Shown in pieces: positions 26,592 to 36,931 of a DNA stretch of 64,000 bases (position 1 is its first letter; each line of letters begins with the position of its first letter). Below the pieces are notes generated by a model. That model did not search any database, was not told where the DNA came from, and was given only the letters and a program-made list of their open reading frames with translations. The stretch comes from Aestuariibacter sp. GS-14 (GTDB taxonomy: Bacteria; Pseudomonadota; Gammaproteobacteria; Enterobacterales; Alteromonadaceae), in the NCBI RefSeq assembly GCF_006494365.1, contig NZ_VHIP01000003.1, forward strand, positions 62,001 to 126,000, in the 5' to 3' direction. The translations under genes and the position numbers were made by a program.

Positions 26592-27932
26592 TTATGCTTG
26601 TTGGAAAGGGTAAACCGAACCTAGTTTTAATAACTGCGTTAACTGGTCTAATGCTGTGCGCGATTCAATCAACAATTGCGGATCACGTAAATCGTTTTCA
26701 GTCAGCACGTCGCGATAATGCTTTTCTACCCAGCCATTTAGTTTGCTGAACAGGTCGTCGTTCATCAGCGTGTTAGGATTAACGGCAGCTAATTCAGCGT
26801 CGGTAAGCGCTACGCGTAACCGCAAACACGCCGGGCCACCGCCATTGCGCATACTTTGTTTTACATCGAAATAGTTCACGCTTTTCACTGGTGTACCACG
26901 TGTAACCAGTTCAGCCAGATACTGCTCAACCACTGGATTTTCCTGACACTCAGACGGCGCAATAATCGTCATGATGCCATCGGGTAATGTCACTAGCTGA
27001 GTGTTAAATAAATAGGTTTTTATAGCGTCCTGCACCGACACTTCACTGTCCTTTACTTCAATAAAGTGCAGTGGCTGATCACCAAATTTTTGTTGAATCT
27101 CGGCAATCGCAGCACGGCTGTTATGGAATGCCTGTTGGTGATAAAACAGTACATTGCGGTTACCCACGGCGATCACGTCATTGTGAAACACACCTTGGTC
27201 AATCACATCGGGGTTTTGCAGAATATACACCACGTTTTCGTCGCTTAGGCCATGTAAACGCGCTACCGCCTGACTTGCCTCAAACGTTTGACGCGCAGGG
27301 TATTTCTTTGGCTGAGGACGATCGTTTCTGAACGCATGTCTGCCATACACAAAAATCTCGACACCGGCGTGACCATATTCACTGCACAAACGGGTATGGT
27401 TAGCTGCACCTTCATCACCAAAGTGCTCGTTGTCTGGCAGATGAGCGTGGTGTGCAAAGTACTTATTATTGGCAAAGGTTGCCTTCAGAATATTACCCGT
27501 CACCTGCGGCTCTAAAGAGCGGTGAAACTTGTTGGTAAGGTTAGCCGGGGTAAAATGTACTTTGCCGTCGGCTGTATCGGCGCTGGGGGAGACCGTTGCC
27601 GCATTCGCGGTCCACATACTGGACGCAGAACAGCAGGCTAAAAAGATTTCCCGGGCCTGTTTGCCCGCTTGTTCAAGCACCTGCGCATCGGAGCCGGTAA
27701 AGCCCAGTCGGCGAAGGGTGGCAATATCAGGACGTTCCTGAGGTGCCAAAACGCCCTGAACCAGACCCATGTCCGACAAGGCTTTCATTTTTTTAAGACC
27801 TTGTAATGCCGCTTCTTTTGGATTACTGGCCGCATTAGCATTAGAATAAGACGCAACATTGCCGAAGGATAAACCGGCATAGTTATGAGTAGGACCAACC
27901 AGACCATCAAAATTTGCTTCACAATATTGCAT
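26592..27932 (-). CDS. astB: N-succinylarginine dihydrolase
   Basis: Second enzyme of the arginine succinyltransferase pathway: hydrolyses N2-succinylarginine to N2-succinylornithine, CO2 and ammonia. The 446-aa length matches the family (E. coli 447). Typical segments: [21 protein letters not shown] at the N-terminus, [21 protein letters not shown], the His region [15 protein letters not shown], and the catalytic cysteine in [11 protein letters not shown] near residue 370. The other ast genes are not adjacent, so it stands alone here. Confidence 0.95.
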   Translation of the reverse strand: MQYCEANFDGLVGPTHNYAGLSFGNVASYSNANAASNPKEAALQGLKKMKALSDMGLVQGVLAPQERPDIATLRRLGFTGSDAQVLEQAGKQAREIFLACCSASSMWTANAATVSPSADTADGKVHFTPANLTNKFHRSLEPQVTGNILKATFANNKYFAHHAHLPDNEHFGDEGAANHTRLCSEYGHAGVEIFVYGRHAFRNDRPQPKKYPARQTFEASQAVARLHGLSDENVVYILQNPDVIDQGVFHNDVIAVGNRNVLFYHQQAFHNSRAAIAEIQQKFGDQPLHFIEVKDSEVSVQDAIKTYLFNTQLVTLPDGIMTIIAPSECQENPVVEQYLAELVTRGTPVKSVNYFDVKQSMRNGGGPACLRLRVALTDAELAAVNPNTLMNDDLFSKLNGWVEKHYRDVLTENDLRDPQLLIESRTALDQLTQLLKLGSVYPFQQA

Positions 27933-28282
27933 GATTTCCTGCCTTATTCTTTGTTATACGGGTTTATATGATTTGGTATTTACCCGTTGAGTAGCTATAA
28001 ATGTATTCGGGTAACGGCAACAATCGTTTGCTTTGTTACCGGTAACTCGGGCGCATTATACGTAAATAAATAGCGGTGCCAATCGCAGTGGTTGAAAAAT
28101 GAGCTATTATTGCTGTGCAAAAAATCACCATTGCGAATAAGTATTAAGAAGAACTTGTTTTCCATTCACTTTGTAGATATATGTTAAAAAAAGAAGCGTT
28201 AGCCTGTATAAGTGAATCTGCCTTGTTATTTTTCTGGCTTAGCATCAAAAACTTAAATTTTTCAAAGGTTTAATTCTTATTT
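27933..28282. other. 350-bp AT-rich intergenic region between divergent astB and topA
   Basis: Must contain the promoters of both genes. I found no convincing operator, hairpin or small gene; the half nearest topA is very AT-rich. Confidence 0.5.
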
Positions 28283-30916
28283 ATGACAAAATCACTGGTC
28301 ATAGTCGAGTCACCGGCCAAAGCAAAAACGATTAATAAATATCTCGGTAAAAATTTTATCGTAAAATCTTCCGTGGGCCACGTGCGTGATCTGCCAACCA
28401 AAGCTTTAGGCAAAGTTGAGCCGAAAAAAAGCGCGAAGGATCTAAAAAATTATTCGGAAGAAGAGAAGGCCGAATACCTAAGACAGTTCGAATATCAGAA
28501 GCTGGTTGATCGCATGGGCGTCGATCCGCAACAAAACTGGAAAGCGCATTATCAGGTGCTGGAAGGCAAAGAAAAAGTGGTCAACGAGCTGAAGAAGCTG
28601 GCAAAAGATGCCGACACTATTTACCTGGCAACGGACTTGGACCGCGAAGGAGAGGCCATCGCCTGGCACTTACAGGAATTGTTGGGTAAGAAAGACAAAA
28701 CCTATCAGCGTGTGGTGTTCAACGAAATTACCAAAAACGCAATAAAAGAAGCGTTTGAGCATCCGGGCGAAGTGAATACGGCCCGGGTAAATGCGCAGCA
28801 GGCCCGTCGTTTCCTCGACCGGGTGGTGGGCTTCATGGTGTCGCCATTGCTGTGGAAAAAAATTGCCCGTGGCTTATCGGCTGGTCGGGTTCAGTCTGTT
28901 GCGGTTAGGCTGGTAGTGGAACGCGAGCGCGAAATTAAAGCGTTTGTGCCAGAAGAGTTCTGGGATGTACACGCCGATTTAACCACGGCTTCCAGCACAG
29001 CACTTCGCATGCAGGTGATGAAACAGGCTGGTGAGAATTTTAAGCCGGTTAACAAAGCACAGGCCGATGCTGCGGTAGCATTATTAAATGCTGCGCGCTA
29101 TGAAGTGATCAGCCGTGAATCCAAGCCCACGCAAAGTCGTCCTTCTGCACCGTTTATTACGTCCACACTACAACAGGCGGCGAGTACGCGCCTGGGCTTT
29201 GGTGTGAAGAAAACCATGATGCTGGCCCAGCGTTTGTACGAAGCAGGTTATATTACCTATATGCGTACCGACTCAACCAACCTGAGTCAGGAAGCACTGG
29301 AGGCCTGTCGCGGCTATATCGATGACAATTTTGGTAGTGCCTATCTGCCCGCATCAGCAAATCGCTATGGAAGTAAAGAAGGCGCTCAGGAAGCCCACGA
29401 AGCGATTAGACCGTCGAACGTAAATACCCCTGCTACGAGTCTAAAAGACATGGAACGCGACGCACAGCGTCTCTACGAGCTTATTTGGCGTCAATTTGTG
29501 GCCTGTCAGATGACTCCTGCTAAATATGATGCCACTACAGTTAAAGTGGCGGCAGGTGATTTTGAACTGGTAGCCAAAGGCCGGGTGCTTAAATTTGATG
29601 GTTGGACACGTGTGCAGCCACAAAAGAGCAACAAAGGCGAAGAAGATCGTTTGCTGCCAGATGTTAAGCCAGGCGATGCGTTAAATCTGCAACAGCTCGA
29701 TCCCAAGCAGCACTTTACCAAGCCGGTGGCCCGCTTTAACGAAGCCTCTTTGGTTAAAGAACTGGAAAAACGCGGTATTGGCCGTCCGTCTACTTACGCC
29801 AGCATTATTTCGACCATTCAGGATCGCGGTTATGTCCGCCTGGAAAATAAACGTTTTTACGCCGAGAAAATGGGCGAAATCGTGAATGATCGTTTAATGG
29901 AAAACTTTGATGATCTGATTGGTTACGATTTTACCGCCAACATGGAGCAGCAGCTCGACGACATTGCTGAAGGCAATAAAGACTGGAAGCAGGTGCTTGA
30001 CCTGTTCTATTCCGATTTCTATCAAAAACTGTTGCGGGCTGAGCAAGAGCCAGAAGAGGGCGGAATGCGCCCGAATCAGGCCGTACAGGTTGCCATTGAT
30101 TGTGGTCAGTGTGGCAGACCCATGAATGTTCGCACGGCCAGCACTGGCGTGTTTTTAGGTTGCTCTGGTTACAATTTACCGCCCAAAGAACGTTGTACGA
30201 ATACCATGAACCTGACGTCGGGTGAGGAAGTGGTAAAAGTTGATGACGATGATGAACAGGAGACCGCTGATTTACGCGCTAAACGCCGCTGTGGCGAATG
30301 CGGTACTGCCATGGACAGCTATCTGGTTGATGAAACGCGCAAGTTACATGTGTGCGGTAATTCACCTGCGTGCTCTGGTACCTATGTAGAGCAGGGCGCA
30401 TTCAAAATTAAAGGTTATGACGGCCCAATTATTGAGTGCGATAAGTGCGGCAGCGACATGGAGCTGAAAAACGGCCGGTTTGGTAAGTATTTCGGTTGTA
30501 CCAGTACGGAATGTAAAAATACGCGTAAACTCCTGCGCAATGGTGAGGCTGCGCCACCAAAAGAAGATCCGGTTGATTTACCCGAACTACCCTGTGAAAA
30601 GAGTGACGCCCATTTTGTGTTGCGCGACGGTGCTTCGGGTGTGTTTCTGGCTGCACATAATTTCCCTAAATCGAGGGAAACCCGTGCGCCTAAAGTGGAA
30701 GAGCTGGCGCGTTTTCGCGACCGTCTGTCTCCGAAGTTTTACTATCTGGCAGATGCGCCAAAAACCGATCCGGAAGGCAACCCGGCAATTGTGCGCTACA
30801 GCCGTAAAACCAAGCAGCAATATGTCATGTCGGAAGATGCCAAGGGCAAAGCAACCAGCTGGTCTGCGTGGTACGAAAATGGTAAATGGCAGTCGAAAGA
30901 CGCCAAGAAGAAATAA
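28283..30916 (+). CDS. topA: DNA topoisomerase I
   Basis: Type IA topoisomerase of 877 aa (E. coli 865) that relaxes negative supercoils. Toprim domain starts [20 protein letters not shown] with [13 protein letters not shown] acids; the active-site tyrosine is in [13 protein letters not shown] (~residue 333). Three four-cysteine zinc-finger modules follow: CGQCGRP..GC..C, CGECGTA..CGNSPAC and CDKCGSD..GCTSTEC. A C-terminal Topo_C-like region ends lysine-rich. Followed 15 bp later by the DUF2058 gene. Confidence 0.97.
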   Translation: MTKSLVIVESPAKAKTINKYLGKNFIVKSSVGHVRDLPTKALGKVEPKKSAKDLKNYSEEEKAEYLRQFEYQKLVDRMGVDPQQNWKAHYQVLEGKEKVVNELKKLAKDADTIYLATDLDREGEAIAWHLQELLGKKDKTYQRVVFNEITKNAIKEAFEHPGEVNTARVNAQQARRFLDRVVGFMVSPLLWKKIARGLSAGRVQSVAVRLVVEREREIKAFVPEEFWDVHADLTTASSTALRMQVMKQAGENFKPVNKAQADAAVALLNAARYEVISRESKPTQSRPSAPFITSTLQQAASTRLGFGVKKTMMLAQRLYEAGYITYMRTDSTNLSQEALEACRGYIDDNFGSAYLPASANRYGSKEGAQEAHEAIRPSNVNTPATSLKDMERDAQRLYELIWRQFVACQMTPAKYDATTVKVAAGDFELVAKGRVLKFDGWTRVQPQKSNKGEEDRLLPDVKPGDALNLQQLDPKQHFTKPVARFNEASLVKELEKRGIGRPSTYASIISTIQDRGYVRLENKRFYAEKMGEIVNDRLMENFDDLIGYDFTANMEQQLDDIAEGNKDWKQVLDLFYSDFYQKLLRAEQEPEEGGMRPNQAVQVAIDCGQCGRPMNVRTASTGVFLGCSGYNLPPKERCTNTMNLTSGEEVVKVDDDDEQETADLRAKRRCGECGTAMDSYLVDETRKLHVCGNSPACSGTYVEQGAFKIKGYDGPIIECDKCGSDMELKNGRFGKYFGCTSTECKNTRKLLRNGEAAPPKEDPVDLPELPCEKSDAHFVLRDGASGVFLAAHNFPKSRETRAPKVEELARFRDRLSPKFYYLADAPKTDPEGNPAIVRYSRKTKQQYVMSEDAKGKATSWSAWYENGKWQSKDAKKK

Positions 30917-30931
30917 GCAGGTTCAACACTC

Positions 30932-31480
30932 ATGGCATCGTTACAGGAACAGTTACTCAAAGCGGGCTTAACCGATAAGTCCAAGGCCAAGCAGGCCCGT
31001 ACTGAGAAGCGTAAGAAGCAAAAACTTAAAAACAAAGGCGCTGCGGTAGAGCTGGACGCTAACAAAGCTGCGGTGGAAGCCGCGGCTGAGGCCAAAAAGC
31101 AGCGCGATCGGGAATTAAACCAGCAGCGCAAAGCCGAAGCCGACAAAAAAGCGGTGGTTGCTCAAATCCGTCAGTTGATCACGGTTAATCAGCAGTCTAA
31201 AGGCAATGGTGACACCTTGCTTAACTTTACCGACGACAACGTAGTTAAGCGTATGTATGTAAGCGCCGCGGTACATAAATTGGTGTTGGATGCGCGTCTG
31301 GCTGTGGTAAAACTGGATGACGAATACGCGTTGGTACCTACGCCGGTTGCCGACAAAATTGCCGAACGTGATGATAAAGTGGTGGTATATCGCGCCGATC
31401 TTCGTGAAGAGAATAAAGCTAAATCTGAAGAAGATGACTGGTATGCCGATTACGAAATTCCGGATGATTTAACCTGGTAG
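30932..31480 (+). CDS. DUF2058-family protein (YaiL-like)
   Basis: A 182-aa highly charged protein. The N-terminal ~90 residues are lysine/alanine/arginine-rich and probably coiled coil (KAKQARTEKRKKQKLKNK..AAEAKKQRDRELNQQRKAEADKK). The C-terminal half has FTDDNVVKRMYVS and LDDEYALVPTPVADKIAERD, typical of the DUF2058/YaiL family, described as nucleoprotein/polysome-associated. Molecular role unknown. It probably belongs to the topA transcript and is followed by a good terminator. Confidence 0.85.
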   Translation: MASLQEQLLKAGLTDKSKAKQARTEKRKKQKLKNKGAAVELDANKAAVEAAAEAKKQRDRELNQQRKAEADKKAVVAQIRQLITVNQQSKGNGDTLLNFTDDNVVKRMYVSAAVHKLVLDARLAVVKLDDEYALVPTPVADKIAERDDKVVVYRADLREENKAKSEEDDWYADYEIPDDLTW

Positions 31481-31493
31481 CCCGGTACGATTA

Positions 31494-31526
31494 AAAACCA
31501 GTGTGGATGTCTCCCACTGGTTTTTT
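31494..31526 (+). terminator. Rho-independent terminator after the DUF2058 gene
   Basis: Stem AAAACCAGTG/CACTGGTTTT with a ~12-nt loop and a T6 run. Confidence 0.88.
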
Positions 31527-31550
31527 GCTATTTGCCTCTGGTAAGCACGT

Positions 31551-31967
31551 TCACACTTCAGCCTGATTGCCTGATAGTTGCTGTAAGAACGTCAGAGCCT
31601 GCCCGGCAGTCATTTTATCTGGCAGAAATTCTGATTGCCCCATTTCCTTCAGTAGCCGCGAGAATTCAGCACTGCTTCCTGCATACCCCATCTGCCATTG
31701 ATTGAAAAACGGTGCATCAATATATTCATAACTGATTATCGTAATCTCATCGTGGCGAGGATCGTCGGCGATATCCAGATAAAGTTCATTTACCGCACTT
31801 CGCTCACCCTCGAGTGCCTGCAGGAAGTAGCGTTGATCGTACGATAGCATGCCACAAATATCCTGAGCATTATTGTTGGTTCGCGCTATATCAAGTATGG
31901 ATTTAAGATCACTCAGCGACATTTCTCTGGATGCACGGCTGAAGTACACGAGTCTGACTAAGCTCAT
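31551..31967 (-). CDS. BLUF-domain blue-light sensor
   Basis: A 138-aa protein made almost entirely of one BLUF domain, which binds FAD and senses blue light. Conserved elements: LVRLVYFSRAS (flavin-contacting Tyr at residue 8), LDIARTNNNAQDICGMLSYDQRYFLQALEGE (Asn and the key Gln of FLQ at ~50), and FFNQWQMGY (Trp ~92). The ~45-residue C-terminal extension has no recognisable effector domain, so signalling probably goes through a partner. It is divergent from a histidine kinase gene with ~107 bp between starts. Confidence 0.93.
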   Translation of the reverse strand: MSLVRLVYFSRASREMSLSDLKSILDIARTNNNAQDICGMLSYDQRYFLQALEGERSAVNELYLDIADDPRHDEITIISYEYIDAPFFNQWQMGYAGSSAEFSRLLKEMGQSEFLPDKMTAGQALTFLQQLSGNQAEV

Positions 31968-32074
31968 CGTTTTTCCTTTAAATACCCGCCGTAACTGAGT
32001 TTGCGTAACGGCTGATGAGGACTATTCTTCAACTATAGCAGAGATTAGAAAAACGGTACGCGGTGAGTGAATAT

Positions 32075-33871
32075 ATGATTAGTCCGGTATTTATGGTGAC
32101 TCAAAGTTGCGAGCCCAGCGTATTTTTACCCGCTGATTCATTGTCATTTGAAGTAATAAATGGGTTGAGAAGCGGTAAAAAGGTACTCAGGAGTACCAAG
32201 CCTTCTCTGGTTATCTTGTGTGTTGCAAATGAAGATGATATTCAGTTGTGCCAGGGCATTGCGCAATATATTCGTCAGGGACTGGCCAATCAGGATACGC
32301 GTCTGGTATTAATTCATCAGCCAGCACTTCAACTAGACGAAGTGCTGTGGTTAGAAACGTTTCAGATAAATGCATGTTTAAGTGCAATAGCAGAAAAAGC
32401 GCTATTTAATGCAACTGTACTAAAACGTGAAATCGCCACTTTTCAGTATATTGACAACACCTGTAAACAACACGATGCGGAAACTGAAATGCTGGTTTGT
32501 ATTACCCGTTTTTCAAGGGCTGATGAAAATATTACCGCATTGCTATCGGCGTTTTCTGCTGCGTTAGCCAGCCTCTGTCACGCTTGCTGCAGCTTTGAAA
32601 TATATCCCGAGAATCAGGCTAAGTTTAGGGTTAGAAGCAGCGGTAAAGACAACATCGATATACTGAAAACCATGCAGGCCCTGATGTCCGGAGAAACCTT
32701 ACCCGCTTGTGTATCACAGGCTATCGATGAAAAGCATCCTCAGATTAGCTTACTGCACGACAACGCCGGGTTGGATTTAATTACCAGGCAGCTCGACACA
32801 CAAATCGGCAGTTATCTCGCTTTTCCTGTTGTAGTGTATAAGCGGGTAGTTTGTCTGTTGTTTTATCTTATCCCTGAAAGTGAGATGGACAGGGTATCGA
32901 TGAAGCAGATCACCATTATTAATAAAGCCGCGGAACAACTCACTGTACTACTCGAGCGTAAACAGGCTGAATCCAGCCTGAAAAAGCAGTATCAGCGACT
33001 CAGAGATACCTTGCTGGAACTGAAAAGTACTAAAGAGGCTCTGGCGCACAATGAAAAGCTGGCCAGTATAGGACGGATGGCGGCAGGTATAGCGCATGAA
33101 ATTAATAATCCACTGTCGTTTGTTATAAGCAATTTCTCCTCTATGGATGGTTACATCAATAACATCATTCAACTTCAGTCGATGCAGTCTGAGTTACTTA
33201 CAGCCATTGATATTCAGCAACATCAGGAGGCTGCGCATCTTAAGAAATCGTTGAACGACTTTGAACAGCAGGCAGGGATCCCTTTTATTCTGGATGACAT
33301 TCGGGCAATCGTTTCTGATTCCTTCCATGGCCTGCAACGAGTAAAAAATATCATTACTGATCTGAAGTCGTTTTCACACAACCAGGCTGGGGAAAAAGCG
33401 TTTTGTGATTTAAAAGCGGTACTGGACGAATCATTAAAGATGCTGAGATACGATATCGATAGCAAAGTGACGATTACGCAGGATATACAATTTTCAGGTT
33501 TATTTTATGCCAATGCCGGACTATTAGAGCAAATACTGCTAAATATTATTAAAAACGCCATTCAGGCGATGACAATGTCGGGCACAACTTCGCCAACTAT
33601 TGTCATTGTGGTTACGGAGAAAGACGACGAGCTGGAGATTCGGATCAGAGATAATGGTCCTGGCATGAATGAATCAACGAAGCAAAAAATATTTGAGCCT
33701 TTTTTTACCACTAAACCCATTGGTGAAGGCACTGGGCTGGGATTGTCGGTAGTGTACAACATCGTGCAGCGTTTGCAGGGGCGGATTATTTGTAATACTG
33801 AGTTGGGCGTCTATACCGAATTTGCCATTTTCTTCCCACTTAAGTTAAACGAAGAAACGGAAATGCAATAA
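32075..33871 (+). CDS. Cytoplasmic sensor histidine kinase
   Basis: About 598 aa without transmembrane segments. Residues ~1-125 look like a degenerate receiver-type domain (SLVILCVANEDDIQLCQGI, DTRLVLIHQPALQL). Residues ~130-290 resemble a GAF-like sensor. A coiled coil (~295-325) leads to the H box (MAAGIAHEINNPLSFV), then N box NIIKNAIQAM, G1 RDNGPGMNE, F box FEPFFTTKP and G2 GEGTGLGLSVVYNIV. No response regulator is next to it. ATG at 32075 has GGTGAG upstream; a GTG at 32063 is the alternative start. The divergent BLUF gene is a possible input partner. Confidence 0.87.
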   Translation: MISPVFMVTQSCEPSVFLPADSLSFEVINGLRSGKKVLRSTKPSLVILCVANEDDIQLCQGIAQYIRQGLANQDTRLVLIHQPALQLDEVLWLETFQINACLSAIAEKALFNATVLKREIATFQYIDNTCKQHDAETEMLVCITRFSRADENITALLSAFSAALASLCHACCSFEIYPENQAKFRVRSSGKDNIDILKTMQALMSGETLPACVSQAIDEKHPQISLLHDNAGLDLITRQLDTQIGSYLAFPVVVYKRVVCLLFYLIPESEMDRVSMKQITIINKAAEQLTVLLERKQAESSLKKQYQRLRDTLLELKSTKEALAHNEKLASIGRMAAGIAHEINNPLSFVISNFSSMDGYINNIIQLQSMQSELLTAIDIQQHQEAAHLKKSLNDFEQQAGIPFILDDIRAIVSDSFHGLQRVKNIITDLKSFSHNQAGEKAFCDLKAVLDESLKMLRYDIDSKVTITQDIQFSGLFYANAGLLEQILLNIIKNAIQAMTMSGTTSPTIVIVVTEKDDELEIRIRDNGPGMNESTKQKIFEPFFTTKPIGEGTGLGLSVVYNIVQRLQGRIICNTELGVYTEFAIFFPLKLNEETEMQ

Positions 33872-33906
33872 ACGTTGCAACTCACTACTCGCGTACAGTT
33901 GAGTTG

Positions 33907-33936
33907 CCGATGCCGATGCCGATGCCGATGCCGATA
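33907..33936 (+). repeat. CCGATG hexanucleotide repeat at the NADAR start
   Basis: Four perfect CCGATG units plus one CCGATA, giving four successive ATG codons in one frame. Unit length is a multiple of three, so copy-number change would not shift the frame. Confidence 0.85.
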
Positions 33937-34473
33937 CTGATAACAATACAAAAATTACAATACGATGATATTTCTATATACTGGCAAGACCGGTACTTTC
34001 GTTATGGATATGTTTTGTTTACTGCCAACCTTGCAATGGAAAAAGCCTGTCAGTTTTCCCGTTTTGATCTAGCCAATCCGCTTTCAACCTGTTCGTTACA
34101 TCCCATTTTACTGGAAGATAAAAATTGGCTTACCTGTGAGCATTATGTCCAGGCCAAAACGCTAAAAAAGACGCAGCACGCTGATATTGCTGCTGCTATG
34201 CCAACCGGTGAAAAGGCTTATGAATACGGCAAAGTCTGGTATCGCGCAAAAATTAATGACTACCCATCTACTGCGCCCATATTAATGAAACGAGCACTGT
34301 ACACAAAAGTGCAAATGTATGAGGAAGTGCGCGAAGCCCTGCTTGCTACCGAAGATAGGCTTATTGTTGAAACGTCACAATATGACTATTTCTGGGGAAT
34401 TGGACGCGACCAGCGAGGATTGAATCACATCGGCAAAGCCTGGATGGATATTCGCGATAAATTGCGCTCTTAG
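33910..34473 (+). CDS. NADAR-family protein (YbiA-like N-glycosidase fold)
   Basis: The core matches NADAR: FSRFDLANPLSTCSLHPILLEDKNWLTCEHYVQAKTL, the AMPTGEKAYEYGK segment, MKRALYTKVQMYEEVREALLAT, and the C-terminal DYFWGIGRDQRGLNHIGKAWMDIRDKL signature. Known members remove ribose from riboflavin-pathway intermediates (YbiA) or ADP-ribose from nucleic acid. The start is unclear: four in-frame ATGs sit in a CCGATG repeat, with no good ribosome binding site, so the N-terminus may read MPMPMPMPIL. About 25-40 N-terminal residues before the core are not conserved. Confidence 0.82.
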   Translation: MPMPMPMPILITIQKLQYDDISIYWQDRYFRYGYVLFTANLAMEKACQFSRFDLANPLSTCSLHPILLEDKNWLTCEHYVQAKTLKKTQHADIAAAMPTGEKAYEYGKVWYRAKINDYPSTAPILMKRALYTKVQMYEEVREALLATEDRLIVETSQYDYFWGIGRDQRGLNHIGKAWMDIRDKLRS

Positions 34474-34511
34474 TTCTAAAAATACCCAAACAAACAGAAA
34501 TGGCGATTTTG

Positions 34512-35237
34512 TCATTTTGGTGAAATTTTAAAGTTCGCCAGATGTTCGTAGTGCTTCATGGCCTCCTGAAGTAACGGCTTCAAACTGTCAGGTACGTCAG
34601 GAAGAGGGCCCTCTGGTCCCGCAAACCCGGTGCTTGTCCATACTTCTGGGTACCAGTGTGGTGCCCAGGCGCCATCGGATTTGTGGCCTCCGGCTGGCCA
34701 GCTCAGCATGGCAGGATCCCATTCAATACCAAGTGAATGACAAAGTAACTCCAGATAAGCCGCTGGATTCGAACGGATGTCGCCGGAGTCAATCACCAGC
34801 GGGCGTTCATTGAACTGGCGGGTTAATGAGTCAAACAACTCAGTTTGCTCTTTAATGCCAATATCACTGAGCACTGGAATACCGTTTTTCTTGGTATAAC
34901 TGCAGATCACCCGTGCAGGGTGTCGAATTAAAAAGACGTGCTTTACTGCATTCATCCAGTCATCAGGAAAACTTGCCAGCATGTGTTGTGGCATGTGTTT
35001 TTGGTAGAACAATGCTTTATTTTCCGGAATAGGGCCTGCACATCGTTCAGCGACTTTTAAAGGATCGGTTTCTTCCCGGGCAAATATACATTCCAGCATA
35101 GGGTCTGGCCTGCCGCCGATTTTGAGAAACGGGGCGTAAAAAGGTTCATCCCATACCGCGCAATCAGCCCTGGCGCCAAAGGCGTACATCATAGCAGTTG
35201 ATAGATTTCTGGGACCTGACCACATTGCAATTCGCAT
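34512..35237 (-). CDS. Sulfotransferase-like P-loop protein
   Basis: A 241-aa protein. The start MRIAMWSGPRNLSTAMMYAFGAR is the 5'-phosphosulfate-binding type loop of sulfotransferase-like P-loop proteins (GPRNLSTA), and VFLIRHPARVICSYTKK is the 3'-phosphate-binding RxP..S region. A longer frame from 35315 adds 26 unconserved residues, so I start at 35237. The substrate is unknown; PAPS use is inferred from the motifs only. The gene is convergent with NADAR and divergent from an NhaC antiporter gene, with a class IV aminotransferase beyond it. Confidence 0.75.
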   Translation of the reverse strand: MRIAMWSGPRNLSTAMMYAFGARADCAVWDEPFYAPFLKIGGRPDPMLECIFAREETDPLKVAERCAGPIPENKALFYQKHMPQHMLASFPDDWMNAVKHVFLIRHPARVICSYTKKNGIPVLSDIGIKEQTELFDSLTRQFNERPLVIDSGDIRSNPAAYLELLCHSLGIEWDPAMLSWPAGGHKSDGAWAPHWYPEVWTSTGFAGPEGPLPDVPDSLKPLLQEAMKHYEHLANFKISPK

Positions 35238-35502
35238 TGCCCTTCCTTGTGTTGTAAATAAAACTGGCGGGTTAGTGCAATAACATACGGAACAAGCCAA
35301 TCTGCTGCAACGCATTTTCAGTTTACTTTCATGTATTGCACTACTTTGTGGCGCTGTGTGAAGTTGTGACGTTTCAATTGCCCAAAAACGTACATTAAAT
35401 TAGGTGTTTAGTGCGAATTTTCCTGCCATGATTCTTGCATAATGCCACAGATGATTCACAGGCTAAGGGTATGTCTGTAATGCGTGAAAAAGCGGAGATT
35501 CA

Positions 35503-36900
35503 GTGACAACCAGGTTATCAGCTTCAAATAAAGCATTAGGTTGGGCGTTGCTGCCAATCATTCTCACTGGGGCAGCATTAATGTACGTCCTGTTTGTGCT
35601 CAAAGGCGGTCCGCATATACCTCTACTATTGGGCTGCGCTATCACTGCACTGATTGGCGTGTTTCGTGGTATCCGTTGGCAGGAAATTCAATCTGCGATG
35701 ATCACAAACATCGCTGAAAGCTTACCAGTGCTGGGCATTTTTATGTTAGTAGGGATGACCATCAGTAGTTGGATCGCCGCGGGCACTGTGCCATTTCTCA
35801 CCGTGCAGGGCATAACCATGATCTCCCCTGACTGGTTTTTACCTGCCACCTGTTTGCTATGTGCGGTGGTATCGGTGTTTACCGGTACGTCCTGGGGCAC
35901 CGTCGGCACAATAGGATTAGCATTGATGGGCATGGCTGAAGTATTGGGCGTTTCCGTGGCATTGTGCGCGGGCGCTATCGTGTCTGGCGCTTGGTTTGGC
36001 GACAAAATGTCGCCTCTCTCAGATACCACCAACTTTACTGCCGCCATAGCCAGAGTAGATTTATATACGCATATTCGCAATATGATCCCCAGTACGTTAC
36101 CTGCAATGTGCGTGTCTTTGGTGGCTTATTACTGGCTTGGTCCAGTTACAAGCACAAGTACGTTTACTGACAGCTCACTTAATTTACTGTCGGCCAGTAT
36201 TGATCAGCAATTTGACTTGTCATGGTGGGTAATACTACCGCCGTGCGTCATTGGAATAACGATATACTTTCGACTGCCAGCGATTCCCGGCATATTTTTC
36301 GGCGTTGTTGCTGCTTGTCTTGTGGCGGTTTGGGGGCAGGGTGTGACACCTGAATCGCTGGTGCAACTGCTGATGAACGGATTTCAGAGTCATACCGGGC
36401 AACCAGGTTTAGATGCCTTGCTGTCTAAAGGCGGGCTGATGTCGATGATGTGGGTGATATCACTGATTATTCTGGCGATGGCACTGGGCGGAGCGTTGCA
36501 AGCAACGGGTAGTCTTGAAACGTTACTATTGGCGCTACTAAAAGTCGCAAGCACGCGGTTCCGTCTGGTGTTGGTTACCTTGCTCGCAGCGTTGGGATTT
36601 AACTTTGCCAGTAACGCCTTTATCGCTTATACCTTACCGGGCAGGATGTTATTACCTGCTTATCAGCAACGCGGATTATCGGGCGCGAATCTATCGCGCC
36701 TGCTGGAAGACGGCGCTACCATGAGTGCGCCTCTTATTCCCTGGAATTCAGGTGGTGTGTTTGTGGCAGGTACATTGGGCGTGCCTACGCTATTATATGC
36801 TCCATTCGCATTTGCCAATTGGCTGGCCCCGCTATTTGACTTGTTATGGGCAGCGTTAAACTGGTTTATGCCAACCAGTGCGGTAAAGCAGGTAAGATGA
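35503..36900 (+). CDS. NhaC-family Na+/H+ antiporter
   Basis: Integral membrane protein of 465 aa with about 11-12 hydrophobic segments. NhaC family elements: GGPHIPLLLGCAITALIG near the N-terminus, FTGTSWGTVGTIGLALMGMA, GAWFGDKMSPLSDTTNFTAAIA (the ion-site acids and SPLSDTT), and GATMSAPLIPWNSGGVF. Expected to exchange Na+ for H+ or carry an organic solute with ions (some NhaC homologues are malate/lactate antiporters). GTG start with CGGAGATTCA upstream. It is probably co-transcribed with the aminotransferase gene 31 bp downstream. Confidence 0.9.
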   Translation: MTTRLSASNKALGWALLPIILTGAALMYVLFVLKGGPHIPLLLGCAITALIGVFRGIRWQEIQSAMITNIAESLPVLGIFMLVGMTISSWIAAGTVPFLTVQGITMISPDWFLPATCLLCAVVSVFTGTSWGTVGTIGLALMGMAEVLGVSVALCAGAIVSGAWFGDKMSPLSDTTNFTAAIARVDLYTHIRNMIPSTLPAMCVSLVAYYWLGPVTSTSTFTDSSLNLLSASIDQQFDLSWWVILPPCVIGITIYFRLPAIPGIFFGVVAACLVAVWGQGVTPESLVQLLMNGFQSHTGQPGLDALLSKGGLMSMMWVISLIILAMALGGALQATGSLETLLLALLKVASTRFRLVLVTLLAALGFNFASNAFIAYTLPGRMLLPAYQQRGLSGANLSRLLEDGATMSAPLIPWNSGGVFVAGTLGVPTLLYAPFAFANWLAPLFDLLWAALNWFMPTSAVKQVR

Positions 36901-36931
36901 CTTAGTAGTAACGCATTTTTGAGGAAGCAGC

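Noticed and set aside
33907-33936. Phase-variable switch by slipped-strand mispairing
   Set aside because: The repeat unit is six bases, so gain or loss does not shift the reading frame; only a tuning effect is possible.
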